DNA from: Maricaulaceae bacterium
GTDB taxonomy: Bacteria > Pseudomonadota > Alphaproteobacteria > Caulobacterales > Maricaulaceae
Length of the DNA stretch: 64,000 nucleotides
NCBI GenBank assembly: GCA_026126205.1
Contig: JAHCJP010000002.1
Location: forward strand, 62,001 to 126,000
Reading direction: 5' to 3'
Shown: positions 51,365 through 63,420 of the stretch, one piece after another
Position numbering within the stretch: position 1 is the stretch's first letter
Layout of the letters: each line of letters begins with the position of its first letter
Notes under the pieces: model-generated
Told to the model about the DNA's origin: nothing
Seen by the model: only the letters and a program-made list of their open reading frames with translations
Database searches by the model: none
Program-made: the position numbers and the translations under genes

Positions 51365-53212
51365 ATGATCCGACAATTCGCCGCCGTCGCACTTACCCTG
51401 GTTTTCTCCAGCGGCGTCGCCGCCTCCGAGGCGCCTCCCGTCGATCTTGAAGCGCTTGACGCCCGCCTGGCGGAGATCATCGAAGCCCGCGAGGTCGTTG
51501 GCGCGGGCGTGGCTGTCTTCGATCTGGATGGCGTGATGTTCGCCCGCGGATATGGCTATGTGGACCGGGAAGCCGGGATAGAGGCCGGCGCCGATACCGC
51601 GTTCCGCGCCGGCTCGGTCTCCAAGCTGGTCACGGCGCTGGCCGCCATGCGCCTTGCAGAGGCGGGATCCCTTGATCTTGACGCACCGCTTCGCGTGATC
51701 GCCCCGGAAATCGATTTCACCAATCGCTTTGAAAGCGAACACCCTGTCCGGCTGGCGCACCTGCTGGAACACACGACCGGCTGGGACGACATCCAGCCGC
51801 AAGAATACCGCAACTTTCCGGAGGGCACACGGCTTGCCGACGGGCTCGCCGATAATCCGCGGTCACGCACATCGCGCTGGGCGCCGGGTCATTACGCCAG
51901 CTATTCCAATTCCGGGGCCGCCGTTATGGGCCGGGTGATCGAGATCGTGACCGGCCAGCCGTTCGAAGCGGCCGCGCGAACCCTCGTCTTTGAGCCGCTG
52001 GGGCTTGCTAGCGCGAGCTTCGACCAGGACGCGCCCGAGCGCCGCATCGCCAGTTATCACACGGTCGAGGAGCGGGCGGACTTCACCCGCATCTGGGCGG
52101 CGCCCTCGGGTGGGCTTTCCATCAGCGCCCGCGATCTGGGAGAGGTGGGCCGGGTGCTGCTGTCTGGCGGCGGGGGGCTGATCTCCGCGCAATCCGTCGC
52201 CCGCATGGAGCATGGCCAAACCAGCCGGGCCGCGCGCGCTGAGGCGCAGCGTTACGGGCTTGGCTTTTTCGAGTGGCGCGCGGCGACAGGCGTTTGGACC
52301 GGTCATGGCGGCGCCATCGACAGGGCCCAGGCCGAAGTCTTTTACGACCGGGCCTCGGGGCGTGGCTATGCGCTTCTGGTCAATACCGGCGGGCGCGGCA
52401 TGCCGGAAATGCGCACCGCCTTGCGCACCGCGCTGGGCGCCCCCGAGCCCCGGCCGGAAGCCGAGGCCGGCTGGCATCTGCCCGAAGGCGCCGCAGGCAT
52501 GTACCGGATCATCAATCCCCGTCAGGAAATGTTCCGCATCATGCTGGACCTGCTTCAGCCAAGGCGTGTCTGGCAGTGCGGCGGCGAAATGTGTGTCGCC
52601 ACCGGCTTCGGCGGCGAGCCACGGCGTTACACGCCGATGGGCGGCGGGCACTTCTTCATGACGGAAGAGCCGTTCCGGCGCATGTCCGTGATCGCCGCGG
52701 ACGAAGGCCGCTTCGAGCTTGTCTATGACGATGGTGAAAGCTGGGCCCGCTCAAGCCGGGTGCGCCTTCTGGCGCCGCCCGCGCTGCTGGTTGCAACGCT
52801 TCTGGCGTTCGCGGTCGGGGTTTTGACCCTGCTGATTTGGGCTGCGGCCCGGCCCTTCGGCGTATTCAGGGGATCGAACCGCTGGCGAGTATGGATCTGG
52901 CCCAGCCTGTCCGTGGCCCTGCTCGGCCTCGGCGCGGGCGCATTCATGACCCTGTCGTCAGGCGATGTTCTGGCCAATCTCGCCGGGCCGTCATTGCCCG
53001 GGCGTGTCTTTCAGTTCGCGACGTTTGGTTTCGGCCTGCTCGCCCTGACCGGGGTATTGGCGGCGCTGAGCGCCCGTGACGTTCGCCTGTTCGCCCGCAT
53101 CCAGGCCGGCGCGACAAGCGCGTTGCTCGCCCTGGCCTGGGGCTGGGTGGCGGCTTATGGCTGGGTGGGGCTGACTTTGTGGAGCTATACGCCCCGCATC
53201 TACGGCGTGTGA
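51365..53212 (+). CDS. Serine hydrolase (class C beta-lactamase fold) with C-terminal membrane helices
   Basis: 615 residues. Signal peptide (MIRQFAAVALTLVFSSGVAASE), then a penicillin-binding-like hydrolase domain: FRAGSVSKLVTALAAMRLAEAG contains S-x-x-K (SVSK), SYSNSGAAVMGRVIE contains Y-x-N, and TGHGGAIDRAQAEVFYD resembles the third motif (HxG). The domain ends near residue ~360. A linker domain and three to four C-terminal membrane helices follow (LLVATLLAFAVGVLTLLIWAA, WIWPSLSVALLGLGAGAFMTL, FATFGFGLLALTGVLAALS, ALLALAWGWVAAYGWVGLTLW). Enzymes of this kind are esterases or D-aminopeptidases more often than beta-lactamases; the substrate is unknown. Confidence 0.85.
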   Translation: MIRQFAAVALTLVFSSGVAASEAPPVDLEALDARLAEIIEAREVVGAGVAVFDLDGVMFARGYGYVDREAGIEAGADTAFRAGSVSKLVTALAAMRLAEAGSLDLDAPLRVIAPEIDFTNRFESEHPVRLAHLLEHTTGWDDIQPQEYRNFPEGTRLADGLADNPRSRTSRWAPGHYASYSNSGAAVMGRVIEIVTGQPFEAAARTLVFEPLGLASASFDQDAPERRIASYHTVEERADFTRIWAAPSGGLSISARDLGEVGRVLLSGGGGLISAQSVARMEHGQTSRAARAEAQRYGLGFFEWRAATGVWTGHGGAIDRAQAEVFYDRASGRGYALLVNTGGRGMPEMRTALRTALGAPEPRPEAEAGWHLPEGAAGMYRIINPRQEMFRIMLDLLQPRRVWQCGGEMCVATGFGGEPRRYTPMGGGHFFMTEEPFRRMSVIAADEGRFELVYDDGESWARSSRVRLLAPPALLVATLLAFAVGVLTLLIWAAARPFGVFRGSNRWRVWIWPSLSVALLGLGAGAFMTLSSGDVLANLAGPSLPGRVFQFATFGFGLLALTGVLAALSARDVRLFARIQAGATSALLALAWGWVAAYGWVGLTLWSYTPRIYGV

Positions 53213-53239
53213 GAACCGGACCGCGTAAGAGGTCTAGGC

Positions 53240-53638
53240 CTAACCCAGGCTGGCTTCGAGCGCCTGCAGACGCGAGAGCGCGGCCTGCGCCGCGGCTTTG
53301 CCCTCGTCGGTCTTGGCGTCGGCGAGGTCTTCCTTCGCCGCCGCGATGTCCTTGCCCAGCTGGGCGCGATCGACCGAGGCCAGCGGCACGGCGTCTTCGG
53401 CGAGGATGGTCAGCCCCTCGGGCGCCACTTCGGCGAAGCCGCCATTGATGAAGGTGCGCTCCACCTTGCCGCCGTCATGCACGGCGATGGCGCCGGGGCG
53501 GATGGCGCTCATCACCGGCGCGTGGCCGGGCAGGACGCCGAAATCGCCCTCTTCGCCGGGGACGACGACCATGTCGACCGCGCCGGCGAACAGCCGCCGT
53601 TCAGGCGAGACCAGGTCGAATTTCAGCTTGTCAGCCAT
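53240..53638 (-). CDS. atpC: ATP synthase F1 subunit epsilon
   Basis: 132 residues. Central-stalk subunit that couples to the c ring and can inhibit ATP hydrolysis. KLKFDLVSPERRLFAGAVDMVVVPGEEGDFGVLPGHAPVMSAIRPGAIAV is the beta-barrel domain; the C-terminal helical hairpin is AAAKEDLADAKTDEGKAAAQAALSRLQALEASLG. The ATG at 53638 overlaps the end of the small Cys-rich gene by 8 bases. Last gene of the atpHAGD-x-C operon. Confidence 0.95.
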   Translation of the reverse strand: MADKLKFDLVSPERRLFAGAVDMVVVPGEEGDFGVLPGHAPVMSAIRPGAIAVHDGGKVERTFINGGFAEVAPEGLTILAEDAVPLASVDRAQLGKDIAAAKEDLADAKTDEGKAAAQAALSRLQALEASLG

Positions 53639-53831
53639 GGCGCTTTTCCTTCGCGGCGAGGGCGGCGTCGAACGCCGTCGCGGCCGCATTGAACTTGTCC
53701 CGGCAGCCGGGATTGCAGAACCCGACCACCGCGCCGCGATAGACGGTGAGGGAATCCTCCCTCACCGGATCGCCCGACCAGGGACAGACGTCATTGACGC
53801 AGTCCCCGATATTCAGCGCGGGATCGGTCAT
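53631..53831 (-). CDS. Small Cys-rich YHS/TRASH-like protein between atpD and atpC
   Basis: 66 residues: starts MTDPALNIGDCVNDVCPWSGDPV, then VYRGAVVGFCNPGCRDKFNAAATAFDAAL. The pattern CPWSG-P---------YRG-VVGFCNPGCRDKF resembles YHS/TRASH metal-binding domains, in which Cys residues of the first and last strands hold a metal ion. The ATG at 53831 lies 8 bases after the atpD stop, and the end overlaps atpC, so it must be translated with the ATP synthase. Its job is unknown; metal delivery or sensing near the enzyme is a guess. Confidence 0.75.
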   Translation of the reverse strand: MTDPALNIGDCVNDVCPWSGDPVREDSLTVYRGAVVGFCNPGCRDKFNAAATAFDAALAAKEKRHG

Positions 53832-53839
53832 GCGTCTCC

Positions 53840-55399
<1,560 letters not shown>

Positions 55400-56284
55400 T
55401 TACAGCGCCTCGGCGCCGGAGATGATTTCGGTCAGTTCGGTGGTGATCTTGGCCTGGCGGGTGCGGTTGTAGACCAGGTTCAGCTTGCCGATCAGATCGC
55501 CGGCGTTGCGCGTGGCGTTGTCCATGGCGGCCATCTTGGCCCCCATCTCGCCGGCGGCGTTCTCCAGCAGCGCGGCCAGGATCACGGTGTCGATATAGCG
55601 CGGCAGCAGCACGCGCAGGATCTCTTCCTCGTCCGGCTCGTATTCATAGACCGCGCCCTTCAGGTCCGGCTTCGCCGCGCCCTCGTCGATGGCTTCGGCG
55701 GCGGGAACCAGCGTCTGGGCGCGCGGCTTCTGGCTGATCACGGAAACGAATTCGGACGAGATCAGTTCGCAGGCGTCGAACTCGCCCTCCGCGAACATGG
55801 CGCGCAGGCGTTCGCCGGTCTGAGCGGCGAGGGCGGCGTTCGATTCGGCGCTGGCGATCTCGACGACGCCGATGATGTCCCTGGCGTAGACGCGCTTCAG
55901 GGCGTCGCCGCCCTTCTTGCCGACGCAGAGGATTTTCACCGTCTTGCCCTGGCCCTTCAGCGCCGCGATGCGTTCGCGCGCCTTGCGGGCGATATTGGTG
56001 TTGAAGCCGCCGCACAGGCCGCGATCGGCGGTCAGCACCACGATCAGGCGGGTTTCGTCCTTGCCGGTTCCGATCAGCAGCCGCGGCGCGCCGGGCGACC
56101 CGGCCATCGAGGCCGACAGATTGGCCATCACCGCCGCCATCTTCTGGGCGTAGGGGCGCGCGGCCTCGGCCGCTTCCTGCGCGCGGCGCAGCTTGGCCGC
56201 GGCGACCATCTGCATCGCCTTGGTGATCTTCTGCGTCGACCGCACCGAGGCGATCCGGTTGCGCAGATCCTTGAGGCTGGCCAT
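55400..56284 (-). CDS. atpG: ATP synthase F1 subunit gamma
   Basis: 294 residues. Central rotor shaft. [36 protein letters not shown] at the N terminus and [25 protein letters not shown] at the C terminus form the rotating coiled coil; [18 protein letters not shown] is the conserved middle segment. It lies between atpA and atpD, with 22 and 30 bases of spacing. Confidence 0.97.
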   Translation of the reverse strand: MASLKDLRNRIASVRSTQKITKAMQMVAAAKLRRAQEAAEAARPYAQKMAAVMANLSASMAGSPGAPRLLIGTGKDETRLIVVLTADRGLCGGFNTNIARKARERIAALKGQGKTVKILCVGKKGGDALKRVYARDIIGVVEIASAESNAALAAQTGERLRAMFAEGEFDACELISSEFVSVISQKPRAQTLVPAAEAIDEGAAKPDLKGAVYEYEPDEEEILRVLLPRYIDTVILAALLENAAGEMGAKMAAMDNATRNAGDLIGKLNLVYNRTRQAKITTELTEIISGAEAL

Positions 56285-56306
56285 GCGGCGCTCCCGTGGC
56301 GGTCCG

Positions 56307-58401
<2,095 letters not shown>

Positions 58402-58596
58402 CGCTTCGCGCCGTCCGCTCCTTGGCCGCGGCGCCGGATCGCTGGGTGGAGCGAGACGTAACCGCTTGGAATTATTCGATTTTTTATATCAGAGCCACGG
58501 CGTGGGAATCCGGGCCCCCGAAGTCCGGCGCCGCCATAGCATGAAGGGTTGGGGGCGGCAACCCGGCCCCGCTGCGGCGGGCGCGCGCAGGGCCGG
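58402..58596. promoter_or_regulatory. Upstream region of the atp operon with a possible -10 box
   Basis: About 195 bases upstream of atpH. An AT-rich patch gives TATAAA on the minus strand (58483-58488) in an otherwise GC-rich stretch and is the best candidate for the -10 box of the atp promoter; the -35 box is not clear. The rest holds nothing I can assign. The 3' end of parE abuts its right side. Confidence 0.35.
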
Positions 58597-58914
58597 TCAG
58601 GGCGTTTCGCCGCCTGCGCCGCCGGGAAAGGCGCGCTCCGCGCTGCGCCGTTCATGCAGCACGCGCAGGATTTCGATTCCGCCCGCGACTGGCCTGTACC
58701 AGATCACATGCCGGCGCGCCGGATGGCTCAGCACGCCCTTGACTATGTCGTCGCGCCTGCGGCCCAGGCCCGGCATATGGGCGAGCCGTGCGAACATGTC
58801 CTCCAGACCGTGGATATAGGCGTTGCGTTGGTCGCGTCCCCAGACAGCCTCGGTATAAAATGCGATATCGCGCAAATCGGCCTTCGCCTCGGCGGTGAGG
58901 CGGAACTCAGCCAC
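58597..58914 (-). CDS. parE: ParE-family toxin
   Basis: 105 residues. RelE/ParE fold: FRLTAEAKADLRDIAFYTEAVWGRDQRNAYIHGLEDMFARLAHMPGLGRRRDDIVKGVLSHPARRHVIWYRPVAGGIEILRVLHERR. The closing segment, H--------VIWYR---GIEILRVLH, is characteristic. ParE toxins poison DNA gyrase; RelE relatives cut mRNA. The GTG start at 58914 overlaps the end of the antitoxin by 8 bases, the usual coupling of such pairs. Confidence 0.88.
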   Translation of the reverse strand: MAEFRLTAEAKADLRDIAFYTEAVWGRDQRNAYIHGLEDMFARLAHMPGLGRRRDDIVKGVLSHPARRHVIWYRPVAGGIEILRVLHERRSAERAFPGGAGGETP

Positions 58915-59161
58915 GCCGCTCGCGATCCAGTTCGGCGATGAAATCCTTGGCGCTCCACTCGGCCAGTTCACCGCGCTCGGCCTGCTCCCAGCCAACCATC
59001 ACCTGCGCCCGCAGGGCTTCAAGGTCTTCCGCCTCGATGTGCTCCACCCGAATGCGCTCGCGCAGCGCCTCGCGGATCACCTCGCTGGCGTTGTTGTAAA
59101 GCCCGCTTTCGACCTTGCGGCGCACATAGGCCTCGAGCGCGGCGGTGAGAGAGATATGCAT
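58907..59161 (-). CDS. parD: ParD-family antitoxin
   Basis: 84 residues. Ribbon-helix-helix N terminus (MHISLTAALEAYVRRKVESGLYNNASEVIREALRERI), the ParD/CC2985 signature, then the toxin-binding C-terminal helix region (EDLEALRAQVMVGWEQAERGELAEWSAKDFIAELDRER). It has an excellent ribosome site (AAGGAGG) and the promoter and operator listed next. It should neutralise ParE and repress the pair. Confidence 0.9.
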   Translation of the reverse strand: MHISLTAALEAYVRRKVESGLYNNASEVIREALRERIRVEHIEAEDLEALRAQVMVGWEQAERGELAEWSAKDFIAELDRERRG

Positions 59162-59185
59162 GGTCCGGCCTCCTTCGGCGCGGGA

Positions 59186-59214
59186 ATAATACAAACTTTG
59201 ACAATCTTTGTCAG
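59186..59214 (-). promoter_or_regulatory. parDE promoter with operator palindrome
   Basis: On the minus strand CTGACA (-35), 17 bases, then TATTAT (-10). A perfect inverted repeat TGACAA-AGA-TTGTCA (59199-59213) overlaps the -35 box and is the likely ParD operator. It lies about 25 bases before the parD start. Confidence 0.65.
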
Positions 59215-59279
59215 CCGCCGCCCGTCCCGCCGTTCGACAGCCTGCGCAAGGGCCGCTAGACAGGGCGCGAGGGAGCGCC

Positions 59280-60410
59280 ATGCGCGACGTGATCGTCATC
59301 GGCCTCGGCGCGATGGGAAGCGCCGCGGCGCTGCATCTGGCCCGCGCCGGGGCGGACGTGCTGGCGCTGGACCGGTTCGGGCCGGGGCACGGGCGCGGCT
59401 CCAGCCACGGCGCCACGCGGGTGATCCGCCGCGTCTACGCCGAGGGCGAGATCTACATGCCGCTGCTGGGCCGGGCCTACGCCCTGTGGGCGGCGATGGA
59501 GCGCGACAGCGGCCAGACTTTCCTGAACGCCTGCGGCGGTCTGGACATCGGGCCCGAGGGCGGCGCGCTGGTGCGCACGGCGCTGAAAACCGCCGAGGAT
59601 CACGCGATCGCCCACGAAACGCTGGACGCCGCGGCGATCATGGCGCGCTTTCCGGCGCTGCGGGTTCCGAAGGGCATGGCCGGGGTGTTCGCGCCGCAGT
59701 CGGGGCAATTGTTCTCCGGCGCCGCAAACGCCTGGATGCGCGAAACGGCGGAGGCGGCGGGGGCGGAGCTGCGCTGGAACGAAGCCGTCACCGGCTGGCG
59801 CCGGTCGGGCAAGAGCCTGAGCGTGGCCACGGCGCGGGGCGAGACGCGCTGCCGCAAGCTGGTGATCGCCGCCGGGCCGTGGACCGGCCTGCTGCTGCCC
59901 TCGCTGGACCCGCATCTGGCCGTGGAGCGGCAGGTGACCGGCTGGTTCACGCCGCCGCCGCGCCGGGCGCGCGATTTCGCCAATATGCCGGTGTTCCAGG
60001 CCGATCCGCCGGGCGGCGAGCGTTTTTACTTCCTGCCGCCCGCCGGCGGCATGGGGGTGAAGGCCGGGCTTTACGGCCATCTGGGCGAGCGCGGGGCGGC
60101 GATGCGCCGCGGCCGCATGCCGGACGAGGCCGACGCGGCGCTGCTGCGCCGGGGGCTGCGCAAATGGCTGCCGGGCGCGGACGGGCCGCCGCAGAAACTG
60201 CAGCAATGCCGGTTCACCCGCACGGCGGATGACCGTTTCATCATCGGCCTGTGGCCGGATGATCCCGATGTCGCCGTGCTGTCGCCCTGTTCCGGGCATG
60301 GCTACAAATTCGCCCCCGCCATCGGCGAGGCGGCGGCCGGCCTGGCGCTGGAGCGCGATTCGGCGGTGGATCTGGCGCCGTTTTCGGTGGAACGGGTGTT
60401 GGGAGGCTAG
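59280..60410 (+). CDS. FAD-dependent amine oxidase, N-methyltryptophan/sarcosine oxidase type
   Basis: 376 residues, DAO-fold flavoprotein. The FAD site is DVIVIGLGAMGSAAALHLARAGADVLALDRFGPGHGRGSSHGATRVIRRVYAEG, where GSSHGxTRxxR is the monomeric sarcosine oxidase/SolA signature. QQCRFTRTADDRFIIG places a cysteine in the position that carries covalent FAD in this family, and SPCSGHGYKFAPAIGE is the usual C-terminal glycine loop. It oxidises a secondary amine such as an N-methyl amino acid, releasing formaldehyde and hydrogen peroxide; the substrate is not certain. The ATG at 59280 is fixed by the FAD motif. Confidence 0.87.
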   Translation: MRDVIVIGLGAMGSAAALHLARAGADVLALDRFGPGHGRGSSHGATRVIRRVYAEGEIYMPLLGRAYALWAAMERDSGQTFLNACGGLDIGPEGGALVRTALKTAEDHAIAHETLDAAAIMARFPALRVPKGMAGVFAPQSGQLFSGAANAWMRETAEAAGAELRWNEAVTGWRRSGKSLSVATARGETRCRKLVIAAGPWTGLLLPSLDPHLAVERQVTGWFTPPPRRARDFANMPVFQADPPGGERFYFLPPAGGMGVKAGLYGHLGERGAAMRRGRMPDEADAALLRRGLRKWLPGADGPPQKLQQCRFTRTADDRFIIGLWPDDPDVAVLSPCSGHGYKFAPAIGEAAAGLALERDSAVDLAPFSVERVLGG

Positions 60411-60415
60411 CCCCC

Positions 60416-62608
60416 TCAAACAAACGAATACGGGTCGATGTCGATCTGGGCGCGGACGCTGGCCGGGGTTTTCACCCGCCGGCGCCAGGCGGCCATATAG
60501 GCCGACAGGTCCACCGTGCGGTCGGCGCGCGCCAGAAGGCGGCGGCGCCAGCGGCCGCGGATGACGCCGAAGCGCGGCTCGGCCGGGCCCCAGATCTCCA
60601 CCCCCTCGGCGCGCGGCGCGGCGCGGGCGAAGGCGGCGGCGGCGGCCTCGGCGGCCTTTTCCGACGGCGCGCTGACCGTCAGCGCCGCCAGGCGCCCGAA
60701 GGGCGGCAGGCCCAGCGCCTGCCGCATCTGGCTTTCGGCGTCCAGGAACGCCTCGCGGTCGCCGGCGACCAGGGCGGCGATGGCCTCGTGCTCCGGCTGG
60801 TGGGTCTGCAGCAGCGCCCGGCCGGGGCGGTCCGCCCGCCCGGCGCGGCCCGCCACCTGCGCCAGCGTCTGGAAGGTGCGCTCTCCGGCGCGCGGATCGC
60901 CGCCGGCCAGACCCAGGTCGGCGTCGACGGCGCCGACCAGCGTCAGATGCGGGAAGTTATGGCCCTTGGCGGCGATCTGGGTGCCGACCAGAATGTCGAT
61001 CCCGCCCGTCTCCATGCGCGCGATCAGCGCCCGCAGCTCCTCGGCCCCGCCAGCGGTGTCGGACGAAAACACCTCCACCCGCGCCGCCGGGAACAGGGCT
61101 TTGGCCTCCTCGGCCAGCCGCTCCACCCCCGGGCCGACGCCGGTCAGCGAATCGCGCGCGCCACAGGCGGGGCACACGTCCGGCTTCGGCATCGAAAACC
61201 CGGTGAGATGACAGACCAGGCGCCCGGTATAGCGATGCTCCACCAGCCCGGCGTTGGTCTCCGGCGAGGTCATGCGGTGGCCGCAGTCGCGGCACAGCAC
61301 CATCGGGGCGTAGCCGCGCCGGTTCAGATACAGCAGCACCTGTTCGCCGCGTGAAAGCGTCTCGTCCATCGCCGCGGCCAGCGGCGGCGAAATCCAGCGC
61401 CCCGGCGGCGGGCGGTTCTCCTTCTGGCGCAGGTCGATGGCCGCCACTTCCGGCAGCAGCGCCGCGCCCGGCCGCGCCGGCAGGCGCAGATGCACATAGC
61501 GCCCGGCGCGGGCGTTGGTCAGGCTTTCAAGGCTGGGCGTGGCGCTGGCCAGCACGATGACCGCGCCCTCGCACTTCGCCCGCGCCACGGCGAGGTCGCG
61601 CGCCTGGTAGATCAGCCCCTCGTCCTGCTTGAAGCCGGGGTCGTGCTCTTCATCGACCACGATCAGCCGCAGATCGGCGAAGGGCAGGAACAGGGCGCTG
61701 CGCGCGCCCAGCACGATGCGCGCCCGGCCCTCGTTCGCCTCGCGCCAGGTGCGCCGCCGCGCCTTGCCGGGCAAGGCCGAATGCCATTGCGCCGGCTCGG
61801 CCCCGAAGCGGGCGGCGAAGCGCGCCGTAACCGCCTGGGTCAGCGCGATCTCGGGCAGCAGCACCAGCACCTGCGCCGCGGGGCTGGCGCGCAGCACCTC
61901 GGCGATGGCCTCGAAATACACCTCGGTCTTGCCTGATCCCGTGACCCCGTCCAGCAGCGCGGCCTGAAACCCGCCGGCGCGCGCCAGACGGCGCAGCGCG
62001 CCCGCCGCTTCTTCCTGCGCCGGGTTCAGGGCCAGGCCCGGCCGCTCCGGGTCCGGCGCCGCGAAAGGCGGGTCGGCGGGGCGGACAATCTTCTCCAGCC
62101 CCCCGGCGGCGGCCAGCGCCGTCACCACCCTGGGGTTGACCCCGGCCGCGCGGGCGATGTCGGCCGCGCCCGCCTCGCCCAGTTTCGCGGCTGCGGCGAG
62201 GACGCGCTTCCGGGCGGGCGTCAGGCGTAGCATGGAGTGAGCCTCTGACACCCTATAGAAGACGACGCTGGATGGGGGGGTAAGCGGGGCCTCTCCGCGC
62301 AGCGCCATGCGCAGCACCGGACCTGGCCATTGCGCCAGGTAACGCGCTGTAAAGTCTATGAAATTGCGGAATCCTTCGCCCATCGGCGCGCCGGGCAGCT
62401 TCTCCGCCAGCGGCTTCAGCGCCCGCCCGGTTTCGCCCTCGCCTATCCCCCACGCCACCCCCTGCGCCAGCCGCTTGCCCAAAGGCGCGCGCACATGGTC
62501 GCCGGGATGGATATCCATGCCGTCCGGAACCGCGTAATCGAACGCTTCGGGCAGCGGCAGGGGGAAAAGCACCGACGCCCGGCGGGGGTTATCCTGCTTG
62601 CGACTCAT
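60416..62608 (-). CDS. priA: Primosomal protein N' (replication restart helicase) lacking the second zinc site
   Basis: 730 residues. PriA reloads the replisome at stalled forks. The 3' DNA-binding domain starts ASVLFPLPLPEAFDYAVPDG; the helicase has Walker A LLDGVTGSGKTEVYFEAI, VVDEEHDPGFKQDEGL (DEEH) and VGTQIAAKGHNFPHLTLVGAVDADLGL, with QVAGRAGRADRPG. In the zinc region, C439/C442 (CRDC) and C479/C482 (CPAC) are kept, but the second pair is S448/T451 and of the third pair only C466 remains (T469). In E. coli terms, zinc site 1 is intact and site 2 is lost. The ATG at 62608 precedes SRKQDNPRRASVLFPL; frame extension upstream is unlikely. Confidence 0.94.
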   Translation of the reverse strand: MSRKQDNPRRASVLFPLPLPEAFDYAVPDGMDIHPGDHVRAPLGKRLAQGVAWGIGEGETGRALKPLAEKLPGAPMGEGFRNFIDFTARYLAQWPGPVLRMALRGEAPLTPPSSVVFYRVSEAHSMLRLTPARKRVLAAAAKLGEAGAADIARAAGVNPRVVTALAAAGGLEKIVRPADPPFAAPDPERPGLALNPAQEEAAGALRRLARAGGFQAALLDGVTGSGKTEVYFEAIAEVLRASPAAQVLVLLPEIALTQAVTARFAARFGAEPAQWHSALPGKARRRTWREANEGRARIVLGARSALFLPFADLRLIVVDEEHDPGFKQDEGLIYQARDLAVARAKCEGAVIVLASATPSLESLTNARAGRYVHLRLPARPGAALLPEVAAIDLRQKENRPPPGRWISPPLAAAMDETLSRGEQVLLYLNRRGYAPMVLCRDCGHRMTSPETNAGLVEHRYTGRLVCHLTGFSMPKPDVCPACGARDSLTGVGPGVERLAEEAKALFPAARVEVFSSDTAGGAEELRALIARMETGGIDILVGTQIAAKGHNFPHLTLVGAVDADLGLAGGDPRAGERTFQTLAQVAGRAGRADRPGRALLQTHQPEHEAIAALVAGDREAFLDAESQMRQALGLPPFGRLAALTVSAPSEKAAEAAAAAFARAAPRAEGVEIWGPAEPRFGVIRGRWRRRLLARADRTVDLSAYMAAWRRRVKTPASVRAQIDIDPYSFV

Positions 62609-62721
62609 CGCATGAAGCATACGCGGCGCGCGCGAATTCACAGCCCCGTTAAGCAAAATCCAACACCCTTCGCGCAGGATGGCTCCAACGCAAAGACTGA
62701 ACCAATTCAGCAAGCGGGTGG

Positions 62722-63420
62722 ATGGATATGATGGGTCTCGCGAAACGCGAAAGAACGACGCATGCCGGCATTGATGCAAGCGCCATCAGGGCCGCGGTGA
62801 TGGCCGATCCGGCGTTGATCACCGGCGACGCCGAACTGCTGGCGCGCCTCGCCGGCGACGCTTCGGACGGCAATATCGTCGATCTCGGCGCGCGGGCGCG
62901 CATGGCGCTTTGCTCTGAAAATCAACGGCTTAAATCCGAGATGCGCGAGTTCGCCGCCGCGGCGCGCGCCAATCTGGCCGTTCAGGCGCAGGCGCATATG
63001 GCGGTGCTGGCGGTGATGGAGGTCGAAAGCCTTGCGGCGCTGGACCGCGCGCTGTCCGGCCGCATCGCCGGGGCGCTGGGCGTCGACGCGGCGCGGGTGT
63101 TCATCGAGGGACAGGCGCAACCCGCCAACGCCCGCGCCGTGCTGGCCGCCGCGCCGGGCATGGCGGAAAAACTGCTGGGCGAGGGCGCGGAATATGTCGG
63201 CGAGGCCGCCCCCGCCACCGCGGCGGCGCTGTACGGGCCGCAGGGACCGCGCATCGCCTCGCACGCGCTGGTGCGGCTTTATGTGCGCGGGCGCGAGGGC
63301 GTTCTGGCGCTGGGCGCGCGCGATGCGCACGCCTTCCAGCCCGGCCAGGGCACGGAGCTGCTGAACTTCCTCGCCCGCGCCATCGAGCGCAGGATCGCGG
63401 CATGGATCGACCCGGCCTGA
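62722..63420 (+). CDS. DUF484 family protein
   Basis: 232 residues. The family is found beside xerC in proteobacteria. IRAAVMADPALITGDAELLARLAGDASDGNIVDLGARARMALCSENQRLKSEMREFAAAARANLAVQAQAHMAVLAVMEVESLAALDRAL is the DUF484 helical N terminus; the rest looks like a GAF-type domain (IEGQ...YVRGREGVLALGARDAHAFQPGQGTELLNFLARAIERRI). Its biochemical role is not known. The stop lies inside the xerC start region (about 19 bases of overlap), so the two are translated together. Divergent from priA. Confidence 0.85.
   Translation: MDMMGLAKRERTTHAGIDASAIRAAVMADPALITGDAELLARLAGDASDGNIVDLGARARMALCSENQRLKSEMREFAAAARANLAVQAQAHMAVLAVMEVESLAALDRALSGRIAGALGVDAARVFIEGQAQPANARAVLAAAPGMAEKLLGEGAEYVGEAAPATAAALYGPQGPRIASHALVRLYVRGREGVLALGARDAHAFQPGQGTELLNFLARAIERRIAAWIDPA

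Noticed and set aside
51365-53212. A true beta-lactamase resistance gene
   Set aside because: Only the shared fold motifs are present, and the large C-terminal membrane region fits the broader serine hydrolase family rather than AmpC.
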